In this document: one piece after another, positions 23,931-36,052 of the stretch | Position numbering within the stretch: position 1 is the first letter of the stretch | Layout: each line of letters begins with the position of its first letter | NCBI GenBank assembly: GCA_948567375.1 | Contig: OX419757.1 | Location: forward strand, 73,601,836 to 73,665,835 | DNA length: 64,000 bases | Reading direction: 5' to 3' | Source: Lunularia cruciata | Taxonomy: Eukaryota; Streptophyta; Marchantiopsida; Lunulariales; Lunulariaceae | Position numbers and translations under genes: made by a program | The notes under the pieces: model-generated | What the model was told of the DNA's origin: nothing | The model's database searches: none | The model's input: only the letters and a program-made list of their open reading frames with translations

Positions 23931-26900
23931 GTGGAGGTTGTGGAGCGGAATGATCAGGGAAACGAGGAATCCCAATAGGAGATTTTGAGCTGCCTACTGG
24001 GAACTTGATTAGTTCCAATGGGATTGAAGGCTCGACCTATGCAAGTTTGCTTCACTTGTAAGGTACAATATCTAATCGGGGTTGTAGGATTTTGGTTGAT
24101 TCTAGAAGTTCAAAGAATTGTATGTTTATGCAAGTAACAAAGGAATTGGGTATTCTTATCAAGCCAATGATTGGAAGTAGTTTGATGATGGCGGATGGTA
24201 GAAAGGGTTCTTCATTCCGCACCTTGTATCATGTTACCTTCAAGATTGGGAAGTAGTATTTCGAGTGTATGAGATTTGTAGTGGCACCTCTACACTATGA
24301 CATCATTCTGGGTCGACCTTGGCTTGAACATCATAAGGTTCAATTTGATTGGACCCGACACCAAATTCAAGTACAACACCAAGGTAGGAATTTCCGATTA
24401 GGTTGTTTGGCAACTCTGAGTAAGACATCTAAGAATAGTCAGTCCCAAGATGAGAAGTTTGTTGAGAAGGTAGCCATAGAGCAAACCTGGAAGGGAGGAG
24501 AGTCCCAGGAGGGGACATTTGCCAAGAAGGCAACCAATGAGCAAGCTTGGAAGAGAGATGAGTCCCTAGAAGGGAATTTTGTTAGTAAAGCAGCCATAGA
24601 GCAAGCTTTGGAGGAAGATAAGTCTGTATTCACGGTGTGGATCAAGCCGATTGCACAAGAACAATATGCGGATGGCAAAAAGCCTCATGAAGCAATGGTT
24701 GATCGGATAATGAAGGAGTTTGCGGACATGTTTTTGGATGATTTGCCAAAGGGATTACCCTCCGATTGAGGTATGCCCTTCAAGATCAAGTTATTGTCAA
24801 GGAGTACTCCAATGAGTAGACCAATCTATCAACTCTCACCAAAAGAGTTGGAGGAGTTGCAAATAACACTTACAGAGTTGTTGGAGAAGGACTTCATACG
24901 ACATAGTACCTCTCCTTGGGGAGCACCGGTACTATTTGTTCCAAAGAAGGATGGATGACTTTGTTTCTGTATTGATTATTGTGGGCTCAATAAGCAAACC
25001 GTGAAGAATGCATATCCCTTGCCTCGGATCGATGAATTGCTTGATCAACTAAGTGGAGCATGCTACATTTCCAAGTTGGATCTTTGTTGTGGCTATTGGC
25101 AAATTCCTATTGATAGAGAGGATGTGCAAAAGACTACCTTCCGCACAAAGTATGGGTATTTTGAGTAGAAAAAATTCTACCTTTCAGACTCACTAATGCT
25201 CTAGCAATCTTCATGGATCAGATGCATTGAGTATTGGATGGACTATTGGTTTGGTCTGTGGTGGTGTTCTTGGATGGTATCTTAATCTATAGCAAGACAT
25301 AGGTAGAACACTTGAATCATGTGCAAGAAGTCCTAAGACGACTACGGCAATGGAAATTTTACTGCAAAAAGTCAAAGTGTGCCTTTTGGCAGAAGGAGGT
25401 TACCTTCTTAGGTCATAAGATCTCATCAGAGGGGATCAAGATGGAAGAAGAGAAGATCAAGGCCATTACTGATTGGCCTACCCTGAAGGATGCTACAGAA
25501 GTACAGGCATTCAATGGATTGGCCAGTTTTTACCGACGGTACATCCACTATTATGCTCATGTGGCTGCACCATTGACTGACCTCTTAGGAAAGAACTCAA
25601 GCTTCCAGTGGACCACCAAGCATGAAGAAGCATTCCAGAAGTTAAAGCATATGGTGTCTTCAAGACCTATTCTTCAACCATATGATCCTCAACTACCTTG
25701 TGTGGTTGATTTTGATGCTTCTAACTTTGCAATTGGAACTATGTGGCAACAAGAATTCCCAAATGGACTACATCCCATTGCCTTTGGATCTTGTCAACTA
25801 AATACATCTGAAAGAAATTACTTTGCTCAAGATCAAGAAAAACTTGCAATGGTATATGCCACCAAGGTATGGAGGCAATATCTCTAGGGGAAACAAATGA
25901 TCATGCAAACTGATCACAAGCCATTGTTGCAGACCTTACACTTGGAGCACATGAAGAGTCAACATCATCAATGGGAGGAACAACTCCAACTGTATGACAT
26001 CAAACTTGAGTACAAATCAAGTCGGTTCCATGTCCTTGATGCTTTTTCAAGACAACCTGATTTGAAGTCTCTTTCTCTCATCACAACGGCAATTTCAACA
26101 GTGTCAGTTGACTCCAAGGTCCAAAACAAGTTTCAGTCAGCTCTACACCAAGATCTCTTCTTCCAAATGATACATGGTCACCTTATGGCATGCGATAAGG
26201 AGTACAACATCTTCCCCATCAAGGAGAGCCTTTTATTCCATGAGCACCGGATCTATGTTCCAGCTAAAGGTGATCTTTGACTTGTGCGCCTTCAAGAAGC
26301 CCATGATTTACCCATTGTTGGTCACATGGGTGTAGACTAGACCTTGAGTACCCTCCAACGTCAATGGTGGTGGCCCAACATGACACAAGATGTTCAAGAA
26401 TTTGTCCGATCATGTGAGAGATACAAACATAACAAGGCCAGCAACTAGAAGCCGAGTGGACTCCTTCAACCACTTGCCGTTCCATCCGCTTGCTAGGAGC
26501 ATGTGAGCTTGGATCTCATTACATCCTTACCAAAGACAAAACAAGGACATACCGTAGTGGTGGTGTTTGTGGATAAGCTTAGTCAGCAAATCCACTTGGC
26601 ACCAACCTATGATACCGTAGATGCTCCAAACTTAGCGTAAATCTACTTCGACAATATCTTCAAGCATCATGGGATGCCATTTGTACTCATCTTTGATCGT
26701 GATCCTTGATTTACCAGGAAGTTTTGGCAAGCAGTCTTCCAGATACTCAATACCAAGCTTACTCTGTCCATGGCTTATCATCCTTAAATTGATGGACAAA
26801 CCAAACGTGCAAATTGTACATTGGAGTATATGTTACGTGCTTTTGTCAATGTCCACCATACCAATTGGGATGAATGTCTTGCAGTTGTAGAATTTGCCTA

Positions 26901-27600
26901 CAAAAATTCCAAACAGGCAAGCACCAAATTTTCTCCTTTCTTTCTCAATTTTGGCCAAGATCCGCTTGTTCCCAGATTCTCTTCTTGCTCCCCCTCCATC
27001 TTAGGTTTCTTATACTTCCACATTCTTGACCACTATATCCCAATCTCTCCAACAAGCCAAGTCTCACCTCCTTATTGCTCAAAATTGCCACAAACAATAT
27101 GCGGACGACCATCGTTGTGATCTCACATTTGAAGTTGGTGATAAAGTCATGCTATCCTCTAGTAACCTCCCTCTCCCACTTGATATCCAAGTTCTTAAAC
27201 TTGCCCCTAATTGGATAGGACCCTTAGATATCACCCAAATTCTCTCTCTTGTTGCTTATTGACTTGCCTTGCCTTGTCACATGTATGTCTATCTTGTCTT
27301 TCATGTTTCCAAGTTGAAACCCGTTGTTCCTAACCCCTCTTCCTTTTCCTCTTGAGGAAAAGAAACCCGCACCCTCTTCCTATCCCTATCAATGATCATG
27401 AGGAGTACAAAGTTGATTGTATCCTTGCACATTGCCATATTCAACAAGGCCGTCGCCAACATATGGAATACAAGGTCCTTTGCAAAGGGTATCTCCTTCA
27501 TGATGCTACATAGGAACCTCTTTCTCACCTCCAGAATACACAAACGGCCATCTAGGAATCCAAAGCTTCATTGGCAACGAGGACGTCACCAACTAGCAGC
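23931..27600 (+). pseudogene. Element B pol with chromodomain, broken
   Basis: In order: protease near 24,090 with the active site changed (VDSRSS where DSGSS is usual); RT from about 24,770, whose catalytic box reads FLDG at 25,267-25,278 (second Asp lost); RNase H with DASN, TDHKPL and a final Asp in LDAFSR (about 25,700-26,060). The integrase spans about 26,280-27,240, with DRDP but a TKRAN motif where TERAN carries the catalytic Glu. The chromodomain lies at about 27,391-27,570 (EYKVDCILAHC... DAT-stop-EP). Many stops are TAG or TGA. It cannot be functional as it stands. Confidence 0.88.
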
Positions 27601-27609
27601 GGGGGAATA

Positions 27610-28009
27610 TGTAACAATATGGAGTTTAGCGATGAAGTTAGTCGGGCTTACAAAATAGCACATAAGACAAATTAGCCTAGAATATTCTAGAAGTATCTAG
27701 GAAGCTTCTTGGCTAGCTTAGCTTGCACCTCAAGTAAGTAGCTTCTAGAAGCTTACAACTAGCTTAGCTTGCACGCAAAGTAGGCGGCTTCTAGGAGAAA
27801 GCTTTTGGAGAAGCTTCTTAGTTAACTTGGCTTGCACTCTAAGAAAGTGGCTTGAAGAAGCTTTTTGAGAAGCTTCTCAAGGGCCTTGTATACTACCTAT
27901 AAATACCAAAGCCAAAGCTGATGCTAGGCATTCGGAGTTTTTCCTCATTCAAGTGTCCCAATGTGAGTTTCCATTCTCTTATTTCTCGCCTTGGATTTGG
28001 TCTTTTACA
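27610..28009 (+). repeat. Element B 3' LTR
   Basis: 400 bases, TGTAACAATATGG to TTTTACA, followed by the target duplication GAGAG. It is shorter than the 5' LTR in the AAGCTTC-rich zone but keeps one exact GAA/TTC/GAA array and the TATA box. Confidence 0.95.
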
Positions 28010-29000
28010 GAGAGTGTGCGGAAGTGATGGTAAAATTTGGAGCTAGGGAAAAAGCAATTTTCAAGCATTAGTTGTGATTTTGAGCTCAAGACCAATTTGT
28101 TGCAAGTTGAGCTTAGAAATTGAAATTGAAGGTGGAGTTGGGAGCAGATTCTTGCAAATTAAAGAGTAGATGAAACCTATTTTTCCAATTTGGCTCAAGT
28201 GAAGAGTTAGTGGAGGATTTAGCAATCAGCCATTTTTAGGGATTTATGTCAGATTTTACATTAGATTTATGTCAGATTTTAAGTCAAATTTTATGTTTGA
28301 TTTTGCAAAGGAGTTACGTCAAATTTTGGAGAGAAGAACTTTGATCCAAGCCTTGGTGATTCTCGTAGCATAAGAAGTAGATAGATACTCCGATTATGTC
28401 AAATGCCAAATGGTGGTAAAGTCAGTCCCGTGTTGATTTATGAGATGGGGAGTTTTTGTTTAGCATTCTTGTGATTGGACCCCCTCCATTCTTTGCTTCC
28501 TGTTTATGCACCGTGTTTGTGTGAGGTGCCATGAATTTTGAGCGTTGGTGCTCTAGTGTGCTCTTGGTAGTGAGGTTAGAGTGATGGCCAATCAGACTAT
28601 CTTTGTTTCTCTCCGATGAGGCAAGAAGTGATGACTTGCAAAATGTGAGAATACATGTTGTGATGGCAAGTTACAGGTTGCCTTTGCCCCTAGTGTAGTT
28701 GTCATAGTTAGAGTTACATTAGTGGGTAGTGTTCTGTTAGTTTTGGCACTTTTTGGTGCTTGGTTGGTGTTGGCATTTGGTGGTGCTCAATTGGTGTTGG
28801 CACTTGTTGGCACTTGTTGGCACTTGTTGGCACTTGTTGGCACTTGGTGGTGTTGGCACTTGGTGTACTTGTTGTTGCAATTTGCGGTTGCGATTGTGGT
28901 TGCTTTGTCACGACAGAGTTCTTTGGAGATTCCAAAGGAGATAGTCTTGTAGTACGCAATGGGTTTACTTGGAGTGGCATTTGATATTAGCTTGTATCTC
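28010..29000 (+). other. C1 leader region
   Basis: The continuation of C1 after element B. No recognisable protein. I could not place the end of the C1 5' LTR or its primer site. It contains a 10-bp minisatellite (28,799-28,848). Confidence 0.5.
28799..28848. repeat. 10-bp minisatellite GGCACTTGTT
   Basis: About five tandem units of GGCACTTGTT (the last changed to GGCACTTGGT), flanked by looser GGTG/TTGG repeats. Several frames stay open across it as an artefact. Confidence 0.9.
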
Positions 29001-29039
29001 AGGTCCAAGTGAGGGAGGAGATTGACTCTGAGTTGGAGT

Positions 29040-30480
29040 TCGACATAGGAGCTGATCCGGTCGAGAGTGTACTTGGTGTGCCCGCACTGTTGTTGTGGGA
29101 CATGGATGAGATTTATGGGGCCTCCAAAGGCCCTTACTCCAAAGGCGTTACTCTGGTATAGTGGGTACCATTGAGTTAGATGACTTCATCTAGGAGTTTG
29201 ATAATTGGTGTGATTTGCAATAGATGCGGAACCCAACTTTGTTTACACCCTTCATGGCATGGAAAAGGTTGTTTCAACATTTAGAGGGTCTGCCGATAGA
29301 TGACTACCATGAGTTCACGAGAGCTTATTTGGAGGAGATTGAGTTATGGAGACAATATTGGTCTCCAAACTATATCTCTATCACTTCAAGTTTGGTGGCT
29401 AGGAATAGATCAGCTATACTTACAAGTTCTAGCTCAAGTAGTGTTGGTGGAGCTAGTGGAGGTGCACTAGTTGGAGATAGTGTTACCATGAGTGGAGGTA
29501 CCGCTACAAGAGGTGGTGAGGTACTTGGGTTTAACCCCATGGTAGAGTTCTTCTAGTGTTTGAGGCAAAACTACCAAGGATTGCGGACTGACAAACTGAG
29601 GCGCTTGCAAGAGTTCCAGCGGAAGGCTGGAGAGAACCTACGCAAGGCATACACTCGCATGAGGTGGCTGATCAATTTCACTCAGGGAGTTACTGAGGCC
29701 CAAGCACTCTAGTTTTGGTATGGGATATTGGACAAGGAGTTGCGGCATAGACTTCGTGATGCTATGTTGTTACAGGCTACTTTTTGTACTTTGGCAGTGG
29801 TCTTTGGTTTGGCTGAGCATATTGAGCTCAACATGGTGGAGGAGAGGGTGGTGACATCTGGATTTGGTAGGGAGACCTCATCCACATTTGTTACTTCTTT
29901 TAGAGTGCACCATGTCCAGTTGGTTTTTGAGGACAGGGAGGACAACCCAGATCCTATAGAGCGAGTGTAGGGCCTAGTGGAGCTAGATCCTTACCTTCAT
30001 TTTTGGGTCAACAACTGTTGACCCAAAACCAATGAGTAGTGGTGTTGCTTGTTGGACTTGTGGTGGACCTCACCATAGGAGAGAGGCAGCGGACCTGATA
30101 CCTTTGGGGTATCACAACTAGCACAAAGGTAGTGTTAGCATTGCCACAGATTCGGTCACACTAGTGATCGGTGCTTTGAACTACACCCGGAGTTACGGAG
30201 TGGTAGGGCTGCTATGGCAAATAGTAGAGGAGCTGGAGTTCATGGAGGATGAGGTGGTAGAGGTGGTGGTAGAGGATCTACACCTAGTAGGGGTGCAATA
30301 CCTATCTTTACTTCTGATATAGCTATGGCTACCTGGATTGAGCAGTTGGAGCAAAGATTGGCTAGTATGGCTATTGCTCAGAGGAGATCAGATTTGAGTG
30401 CTGAGGCTTCCACCTCATATGCTGGTCATAGAGATGTTTTGGACTTCATGTGCGGAGCAACATAGGTGGATGCATTTACA
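29040..30480 (+). pseudogene. C1 gag, broken
   Basis: Open blocks at 29,224-29,556 and 29,709-29,970 plus intervening frame pieces give a Ty3-type gag (LQEFQRKAGENLRKAYTRMR; FWYGILDKELRHRLRDAML). Two zinc-knuckle-like motifs follow: CWTCGGPHH from 30,050 and C-x-HCHRFGHTSDRC at 30,133-30,174, the latter with a TAG inside. A Gly/Arg-rich stretch comes next. Several TAG stops break the frame. Confidence 0.8.
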
Positions 30481-31020
30481 AAATGACTAGGAGTGCAATA
30501 TGTGCTCCAAAGCCTAGAGGAGCTCAATGGAGTTAGACCCACAAAGACAAGAGGGTGGGAGATAGATCAAACTTCCCCAGTCTTTCATGCTATATGAGGC
30601 ATTGCAAACAACATCCATGGTTCCTAGATGTCCCAATGCAGGTGTGGTAGGTGGTGATGGAGTGCATGATGGACTACTTGCTAATTAGCCACCTACTACT
30701 ACATAGACTACGTCTAGCATGATGTTGGGAGAGTGCCCTTTGTTTTTAGCTAATGACATGTTTACATTGGGAGTTGACCCAATCCCAATGTTCTGGTTGG
30801 CTGCCACACTTTGTGAGAGTAGGGATGATGTGGTTCCTACTACTAGAGCAGAGGTGGTTGATAGTGGAGCTGACTTGGTTGAGGAGCATGGGATCCGTTC
30901 AATGACTAGTGGTTTATGGCAAGCAATAGCGGCTAGATTGGAGGAGTTGCCAACTAGACCGGCCTTTGAGAGAGCAAGGTTCACACCTGGTGTTGTCCTA
31001 TTAGATAACTAGAGGGGGAT
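30481..31020 (+). pseudogene. C1 gag-protease linker, unrecognised
   Basis: An open frame at 30,719-31,012 (98 codons, CPLFLANDMFTLGVDP...) lies between gag and protease in the plus strand. I do not recognise a domain in it. Confidence 0.4.
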
Positions 31021-31455
31021 TTTCTATTTGGTGTGACCTTCAAGGAAGGTCTATATACCACAGAAAGTCTTGTTAGACTCTAGTGCATAGCTCATATGTT
31101 GGAGAAGGCTACATTTGTCAGTCTGGAGTTACAGAAGACCAAGGTGGAGAGGTGTCCATTTCAGATCCAAACATCTTTAGGTGGTGGTTTGACACAATAC
31201 ATCACACGTGGGGAGCTTATTATCCAAGTTCAGCCTAGTCATCCGACTAATAGCTTAGTGGTGAGAACTCAAGCTATTGCAACAATAGCTAATTCATATG
31301 ATGTGCTAGTCGAGAGAGCAATGTTATACCCCATGGGTTTCAGCATTGATTATTGGGAGGAGACAACCTCCTATAGACCAAGTTGGCAGTCTGGTGAGAG
31401 ATGGGTATGTCACCTACCAATACGCTTTAGTAGTGGTAGTCTTGGCTCATTATAG
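31021..31455 (+). pseudogene. C1 retropepsin-like protease, broken
   Basis: The active-site equivalent LLDSSA (usual DSGA) is at about 31,070-31,087 and is followed by a TAG. The second half (31,096-31,455) includes NSYDVLVERAMLYPMGFSID, the conserved C-terminal part of Ty3-type proteases. A YRPSWQSGERW block closes it. Confidence 0.75.
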
Positions 31456-31659
31456 TCCAAGACCATGGTAACATCAGTTTTAGCTTTCAGTGGTGCAGTT
31501 ACTTGGCCTAGTGACTTGTTGGAGTAGAATGCCCATGCAAAGGATACTCCATTATCAAAGGAGATCACCCGGAGTTTTGGAGTACAAGTGGGATTGTTCC
31601 ATCCACCTTGGATGTTCCATTGTAGAGTTTAGAGGAGGCATTACAACAACATGCATATC

Positions 31660-32738
31660 AGTTGGTGCAACAGGCTTGGAGTGGAGCCTTTGTACCATCA
31701 GGAGATGAGTGTGAGGATCATCCTCCAGAGTTGATTAATTTGACACCTCAAGATACCACACTCATTGCTTGGCAGTATGCAATAGAGGGGATATGTCTAT
31801 TGGAGTTGTTTGGTGGGATTAGCACCATACTAGTTGCGGTATTACAAGGAGGTATATGAGTACAGAGGTACTTGTATGTAGAGAGAGATGAGACCACAAG
31901 GTGAGTCTCTTTACATCATGTGGCACACTTGGCCTATCGGTATCCTGAGTTATTACTGATATCAACAATTAGAGATTACCAAAAGGTCCTACCAATAGAC
32001 ATTTTCTTACTAGGGGCGCATGATTTGGAGAGACATGGGCCTATTCACTTGGTGATTGCTAGATGGCCATGTTAGGGACATACACGTACTGGCCAAGGTT
32101 TGGGTCTTTAAGATCCTCGTTTTGGTGTGTTTTGGGAAATGTTACAGATAGTATAACATCTCCAAGTTCATTAGTCTGTTTCTCCGGCTTTCCTTTTGGA
32201 GAACGTTCCTTTGATGGTTGATTCTTGCACTAGAGTAGTGGCAAGTACACATCAAGTCCATTCTTGGATGGAACATGTTGTATTGTTAGATGTAGCCAAA
32301 GTGGGATCACGGGCTCATCGTCTCCATCTTTGGTGGACGAACCTCTTACCCCAAAGAGGTTTTATAACGTGCTTATGATGGGATTTAGCAACTTGACCAC
32401 ATCCTTGTTGATGATATCTTGGATGTTGAGTATCAGTCTAAAACAGTGGTAGTGGCTGATAGGTCACATATGGTAGTGGTGAACCTAGTTGGGCAGCCTA
32501 GAGCCGCATTTTCCACACTCATGAGTTTCCTAAGCTCTCATGCTTTTCAAGAGGAAGGACCTGCACTTGTTTAGGACTCACAGTTATAACAGTTGGTGGA
32601 GCCCAATGCTGATGAGAGAGAGCAGGCAATGGGTTTTTGCTATTCCAGTAGTGTAAGAGGTATCTAGGCATCATGTGTTAGGTCAAGCTATGGACCTGAA
32701 TTGTTTGACCTGGATTATGAGCCTTGGCTTGGCAGAGC
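31660..32738 (+). pseudogene. DNMT3-like cytosine-5 DNA methyltransferase domain within C1, broken
   Basis: Motif I, LELFGGIS, is at 31,800-31,823. Motif II is YVERDE near 31,880. Motif IV reads HLVIARWPC, with the catalytic Cys codon at 32,070-32,072 followed by TAG, then GHTRTGQGLGL. Motif VI, LLENVP, is at 32,196-32,210 (ENV 32,199-32,207). Motif VIII is KVGSRAHR with WWTN soon after (about 32,298-32,340). After a frameshift, ADEREQAMGF occurs near 32,608-32,637 (motif IX side). In a third frame, VLGQAMDLNCLTW lies at 32,675-32,713 (motif X side). The DAVKVSAAHR-like motif VIII suggests the DNMT3/DRM group more than DNMT1. It sits between protease and RT of the same element and strand. Stops and two frameshifts make it inactive now. 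Confidence 0.85.
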
Positions 32739-32743
32739 AGCGC

Positions 32744-33433
32744 TGTAACACCCATTTGTGCATGTATATGGTATTGTGATATTTAGCTTGGCATTACAAG
32801 TACTTGAGAGATATTATTTATATAGAGATAATTGTTAGTTCTACATTAGTCATGATTAGCTAAAGTTAGTCATAACTAAGATAGAAGGGAGCTTACTTTA
32901 GAGGAAGTGGAAAAGATGAACACCACTATTTTGGATTTTATAGTGTTGACTTGGTATTATTCCTAGGTGTTTGGTTTTGAGGAAAGAGTTGAGAACTCTT
33001 GGGCTCATAAGCCTTTTTGTTTTGGATTCTTCTATAATCCAAGGATAGCCCATGTGAAGGAATCCTTGACTTAGTGGTTGGGTCAAGATAAGATCACATG
33101 TTAGTGGAATATGCCCATGTGAATGGATATTCCTTTTTACTTTTTGACTTTACTTGACTTTTAGTCTAGTAACTTGAGTTACTGCAATAACTAGTAATTT
33201 TAGTATGTAACTATTTCATAAGTATATAAAAAAGGGGTGAGGAGGTACTCATCATCCTTTCATTTTAAAACTAGCTCTCTCTCATTGAGTTCTCTAGTGA
33301 GCAATGTCTTGGGTCTTGGAGTGTTAGCCTTGGAGGAGTATGATGGAGTTAGGGTTCCTTGCCTTCTTAGTCCATGGTGCGCTACCATAATAGCCATCAA
33401 AGGTTCATCCTGAGTGAGAGACATGCCAGCTCA
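32744..33433 (+). mobile_element. Solo LTR inserted in the C1 methyltransferase domain
   Basis: It begins TGTAACACCC and ends GCTCA. Target duplication is (C)AGCGC: 32,738-32,743 and 33,434-33,439. A TATA box (TATATAAA) is at 33,223-33,230. The reading frame of C1 resumes in phase on the far side (GLAEQR, then aligned sequence). The second copy C2 (minus, near 58,270) has the uninterrupted sequence, so this is an insertion in C1. Family unknown; no internal region remains. Confidence 0.85.
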
Positions 33434-33439
33434 CAGCGC

Positions 33440-35346
33440 AAGACGTGCTTGATAGGCATCACCACTCAGACACTTGTGAGGCTTGTGCCTATCTAGACAA
33501 TTCATGCACATGCTGGGGATGATGGACCGAGTGGACATGGTATTCTTGGGACACAACCAATAGCTACTAGGGAGAGTGATCTACTTGGAGTCCATCCAAG
33601 TGAGCGTGGGCTACTTGGATTACACCCTTGGTCCACTTGGGATGCAGCTAGAGGACGTGTGGAGCTTGCAGCCAGAGTAGAGGGAGTTTTTCACATAGAG
33701 GTTGGGACCTCTAGTGGTCGGGAGCATGAGACTATTGCTCCTAAGGGCCTAGTGTAGTAGCCAATCAGTACGTCTTCCACTCCTACTATAGTTACAGCGG
33801 ATACTTGGGAACCAGATCTTGGACCCAAGCTTACTAGCGAGGAAAGACGGAGGGTTTGGAGGTTCTTGAGGAACCACACGAGTTGTTTTATCTTTAGTAT
33901 GAAGGATTTGGGTGCTTTGAAAGGACCTTGTCTACGGATTGAGTTGACTAACGATACACATGTTTTCTAATGTCCTTATCAATATAGTGATATGGAAAGG
34001 ACATTGATTCAGAGTCAGAGTAGTGATCTTTTTGAGGCTGGTTTGGTAGAGATTTCACATGGAGAGTATGCATCAGTGACATGTTGCCAACCAAGAAGGA
34101 TATGCATGGCAACTACACAAATAGGCGGATGTATAGAGATTATTGTCCTATCAACCGATAGACCAGGGCTGATCGGTATGCCATGCCTACACCGGAGGAG
34201 ATTCTTGATGCAATTGGGCATGCAAAGGTCTTCAGTACTTTGGATCTTTGAGCGGGATATCATTAGTTGCCAATCAAGGAGGAGGATATGTCCAAGACAA
34301 CATTCTGGGCTATTGATCCTCACGGTAAGGATGTGTTATATCAATGGAGGTTCTTACTGTTTGGGTTAAAGAACACTCCTATTGAGTTCCAAAGGGTCAT
34401 GGATAGGATCCTAGCTGGATTAGATTTTGCTTAGTGTTATATTGATTGCATTTTGGTCTATAGCACTACTGTGGAGGAGCATGAGAGATAGTTGTTGGAG
34501 GTGTTTGAGAGGTTGAGATCTCATGGACTTAAATTACATCTTGGGAAGTGTAGGTTCTTCCATGAGCAGGTTGATTATTTGGGCCACACTATCTACCCCA
34601 GAGGACTTGGTGTTCAGTAGACCAAGGTGGAGGCTATTGCATGTATTTCTTGGCCTACGGATGTGAGCTAAGTATGAGCATTCCTTGGGTTGGTGAACTT
34701 CTATCACCGCTATGTTAAAGGATTTAGTGCCATTGCCAAGGCCTTGACAAAGCAAACCAAGCTTACACAAGAGTGGTGTTGGGAAGATGAGCAAGAGAGA
34801 ACTTTTGTAGAGCTCAAGGAGAGGTTGACATTTGCTCCTATTTTGAGTAGACCAATCAGAGGACAACCATTTCAGGTTCATACTGTTTGGAGTATGTTGG
34901 GGCTTGGAGCGGTGCTCACCCACCATGATGATGAGGGGATGGAGTTTGTGGTGGCCTATGCTAGTCGCTCCAAAAATTCAATGGAGGCAAAGTATAGTTC
35001 ATATGACGGAGATTGCTTGGTAGCAGTTTGGGCAGTAGCACATTTCCAATGTTACTTATTTGGTAACCCCTTCACTCTCATCATTGATCATCAACCGCTC
35101 AAGTGGTTGATGGAGTCCAACAAGCTTTCAGGGAAGCTTGCACGATGGGCTTTGATTTTACAAGAGTATGATTTCACGGTTGTTCACAGACTTGGAGTGG
35201 TGAACTGTGATGCAGATGGGTTGAGTAGAAACCCATGTCCCAACCAGCAAGATCAAATCGGAGCACGTTGGCATGGTGAGACAGATGAGGAGATCGTGCA
35301 AGGTTGGCATGCATGGGCCTTTTTGTGTACATTTCCTAAGGCTTTG
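33440..35346 (+). pseudogene. C1 RT and RNase H, broken
   Basis: After a spacer the frame reads LTSEERRRVWRFLRNH and DMERTLIQSQSSDLFEAG. A frameshift follows, then RT motifs KVFSTLDL, GYHQLPIKEEDMSKTTFW, and the catalytic box YIDC at 34,438-34,449 (second Asp lost). RNase H from about 34,680 to 35,260 is open (34,690-35,364), with IIDHQPLKWLM and CDADGLSRNP. The usual first RNase H Asp is not evident (HTVWSMLGLG). D's LTR interrupts it at 35,347. Confidence 0.85.
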
Positions 35347-35942
35347 TGTAATACCAAGAGGTAGCCATATGATCTAGATGTGAAATTTGGTTTGATAACA
35401 TCTAGAATGATGTTATACATGATGATCAAAATAGATCAGATAGAAGTATCACCAAGAGAGTACTTCTACTAATAGAGTAGAAACCAAAATAGACTCGAGA
35501 ACCTTAGAAGCAATAGCTAGACATATGATTTAAAGGTAAGAAATTGGTTTGGTAACATCTAGAAAGATGTTACACATGATGGACTAAACAGATCAGAAAG
35601 AGGTATCACCAAAAGAGGACTTCTACTAATAGAGTAGGCACCGAAATATGCCTGAAATCTTTGAAGGCAATTTTGGAGGCCTAACGGATGAATTAGGCCT
35701 TGAAAATGTGCAAATACCCCCCCTCCCAATGGAGGAAAGGCTGGCCTTCCCTCCCCCTTGGTTTGTCTCATTGAGAGCTTTCCAATGGTACCTTACTCAC
35801 ATGATTTTGAGACTCCTATAAGAAGATTCCTTAAAAGATTTCCTCCGGTCAAAGCTTGTTTGACCAACCAAATAGGACCTAGACCAAATGTTGAGTGGGT
35901 AATTTATGTTTCTCTCTCTTCTCTTGTCCTTGGAGTATTACA
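35347..35942 (+). repeat. Element D 5' LTR with primer site
   Basis: 596 bases, TGTAATACCAAGAG to GGAGTATTACA. It is about 145 bases shorter than the E LTRs because of one internal deletion near 35,880. Primer site TGGTATTAGAGC at 35,944-35,955 (one change from the initiator-Met type). It contains two similar AACATCTAGAA-type blocks that are also in E. Confidence 0.9.
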
Positions 35943-36052
35943 ATGGTATTAGAGCAAGTGTCTTAGTCCAAGAGAGTGGATCACCTCTCTTGGAAGAGCA
36001 CGAAGCATAGAGTAGTTGCTAGACTTAGGAAGGACTTTAGAGAGCGGACGGG

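Larger units (their letters stand above)
22382..28009 (+). mobile_element. Element B: complete Ty3/gypsy chromovirus, decayed coding region
   Basis: Both LTRs are present (22,382-22,807 and 27,610-28,009), starting TGTAAC and ending TTTTA(C/T)A. The flanking target duplication GAGAG (22,377-22,381 and 28,010-28,014) is exact. The primer site TGGTATCAGAGC (22,809-22,820) matches the 3' end of plant initiator-Met tRNA. The purine tract AGCGGGGGAATA precedes the 3' LTR. Gag, protease, RT, RNase H, integrase and a C-terminal chromodomain occur in that order, all with stops or changed residues. Length is 5,628 bases. The chromodomain places it among chromoviruses. Confidence 0.95.

Noticed and set aside
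28714-29008. Open frames of 60-88 codons on both strands
   Set aside because: They come from the 10-bp minisatellite and its flanks.
32898-33086. Minus-strand 62-codon frame in the solo LTR
   Set aside because: No homology or context for a gene; it lies wholly within the LTR.
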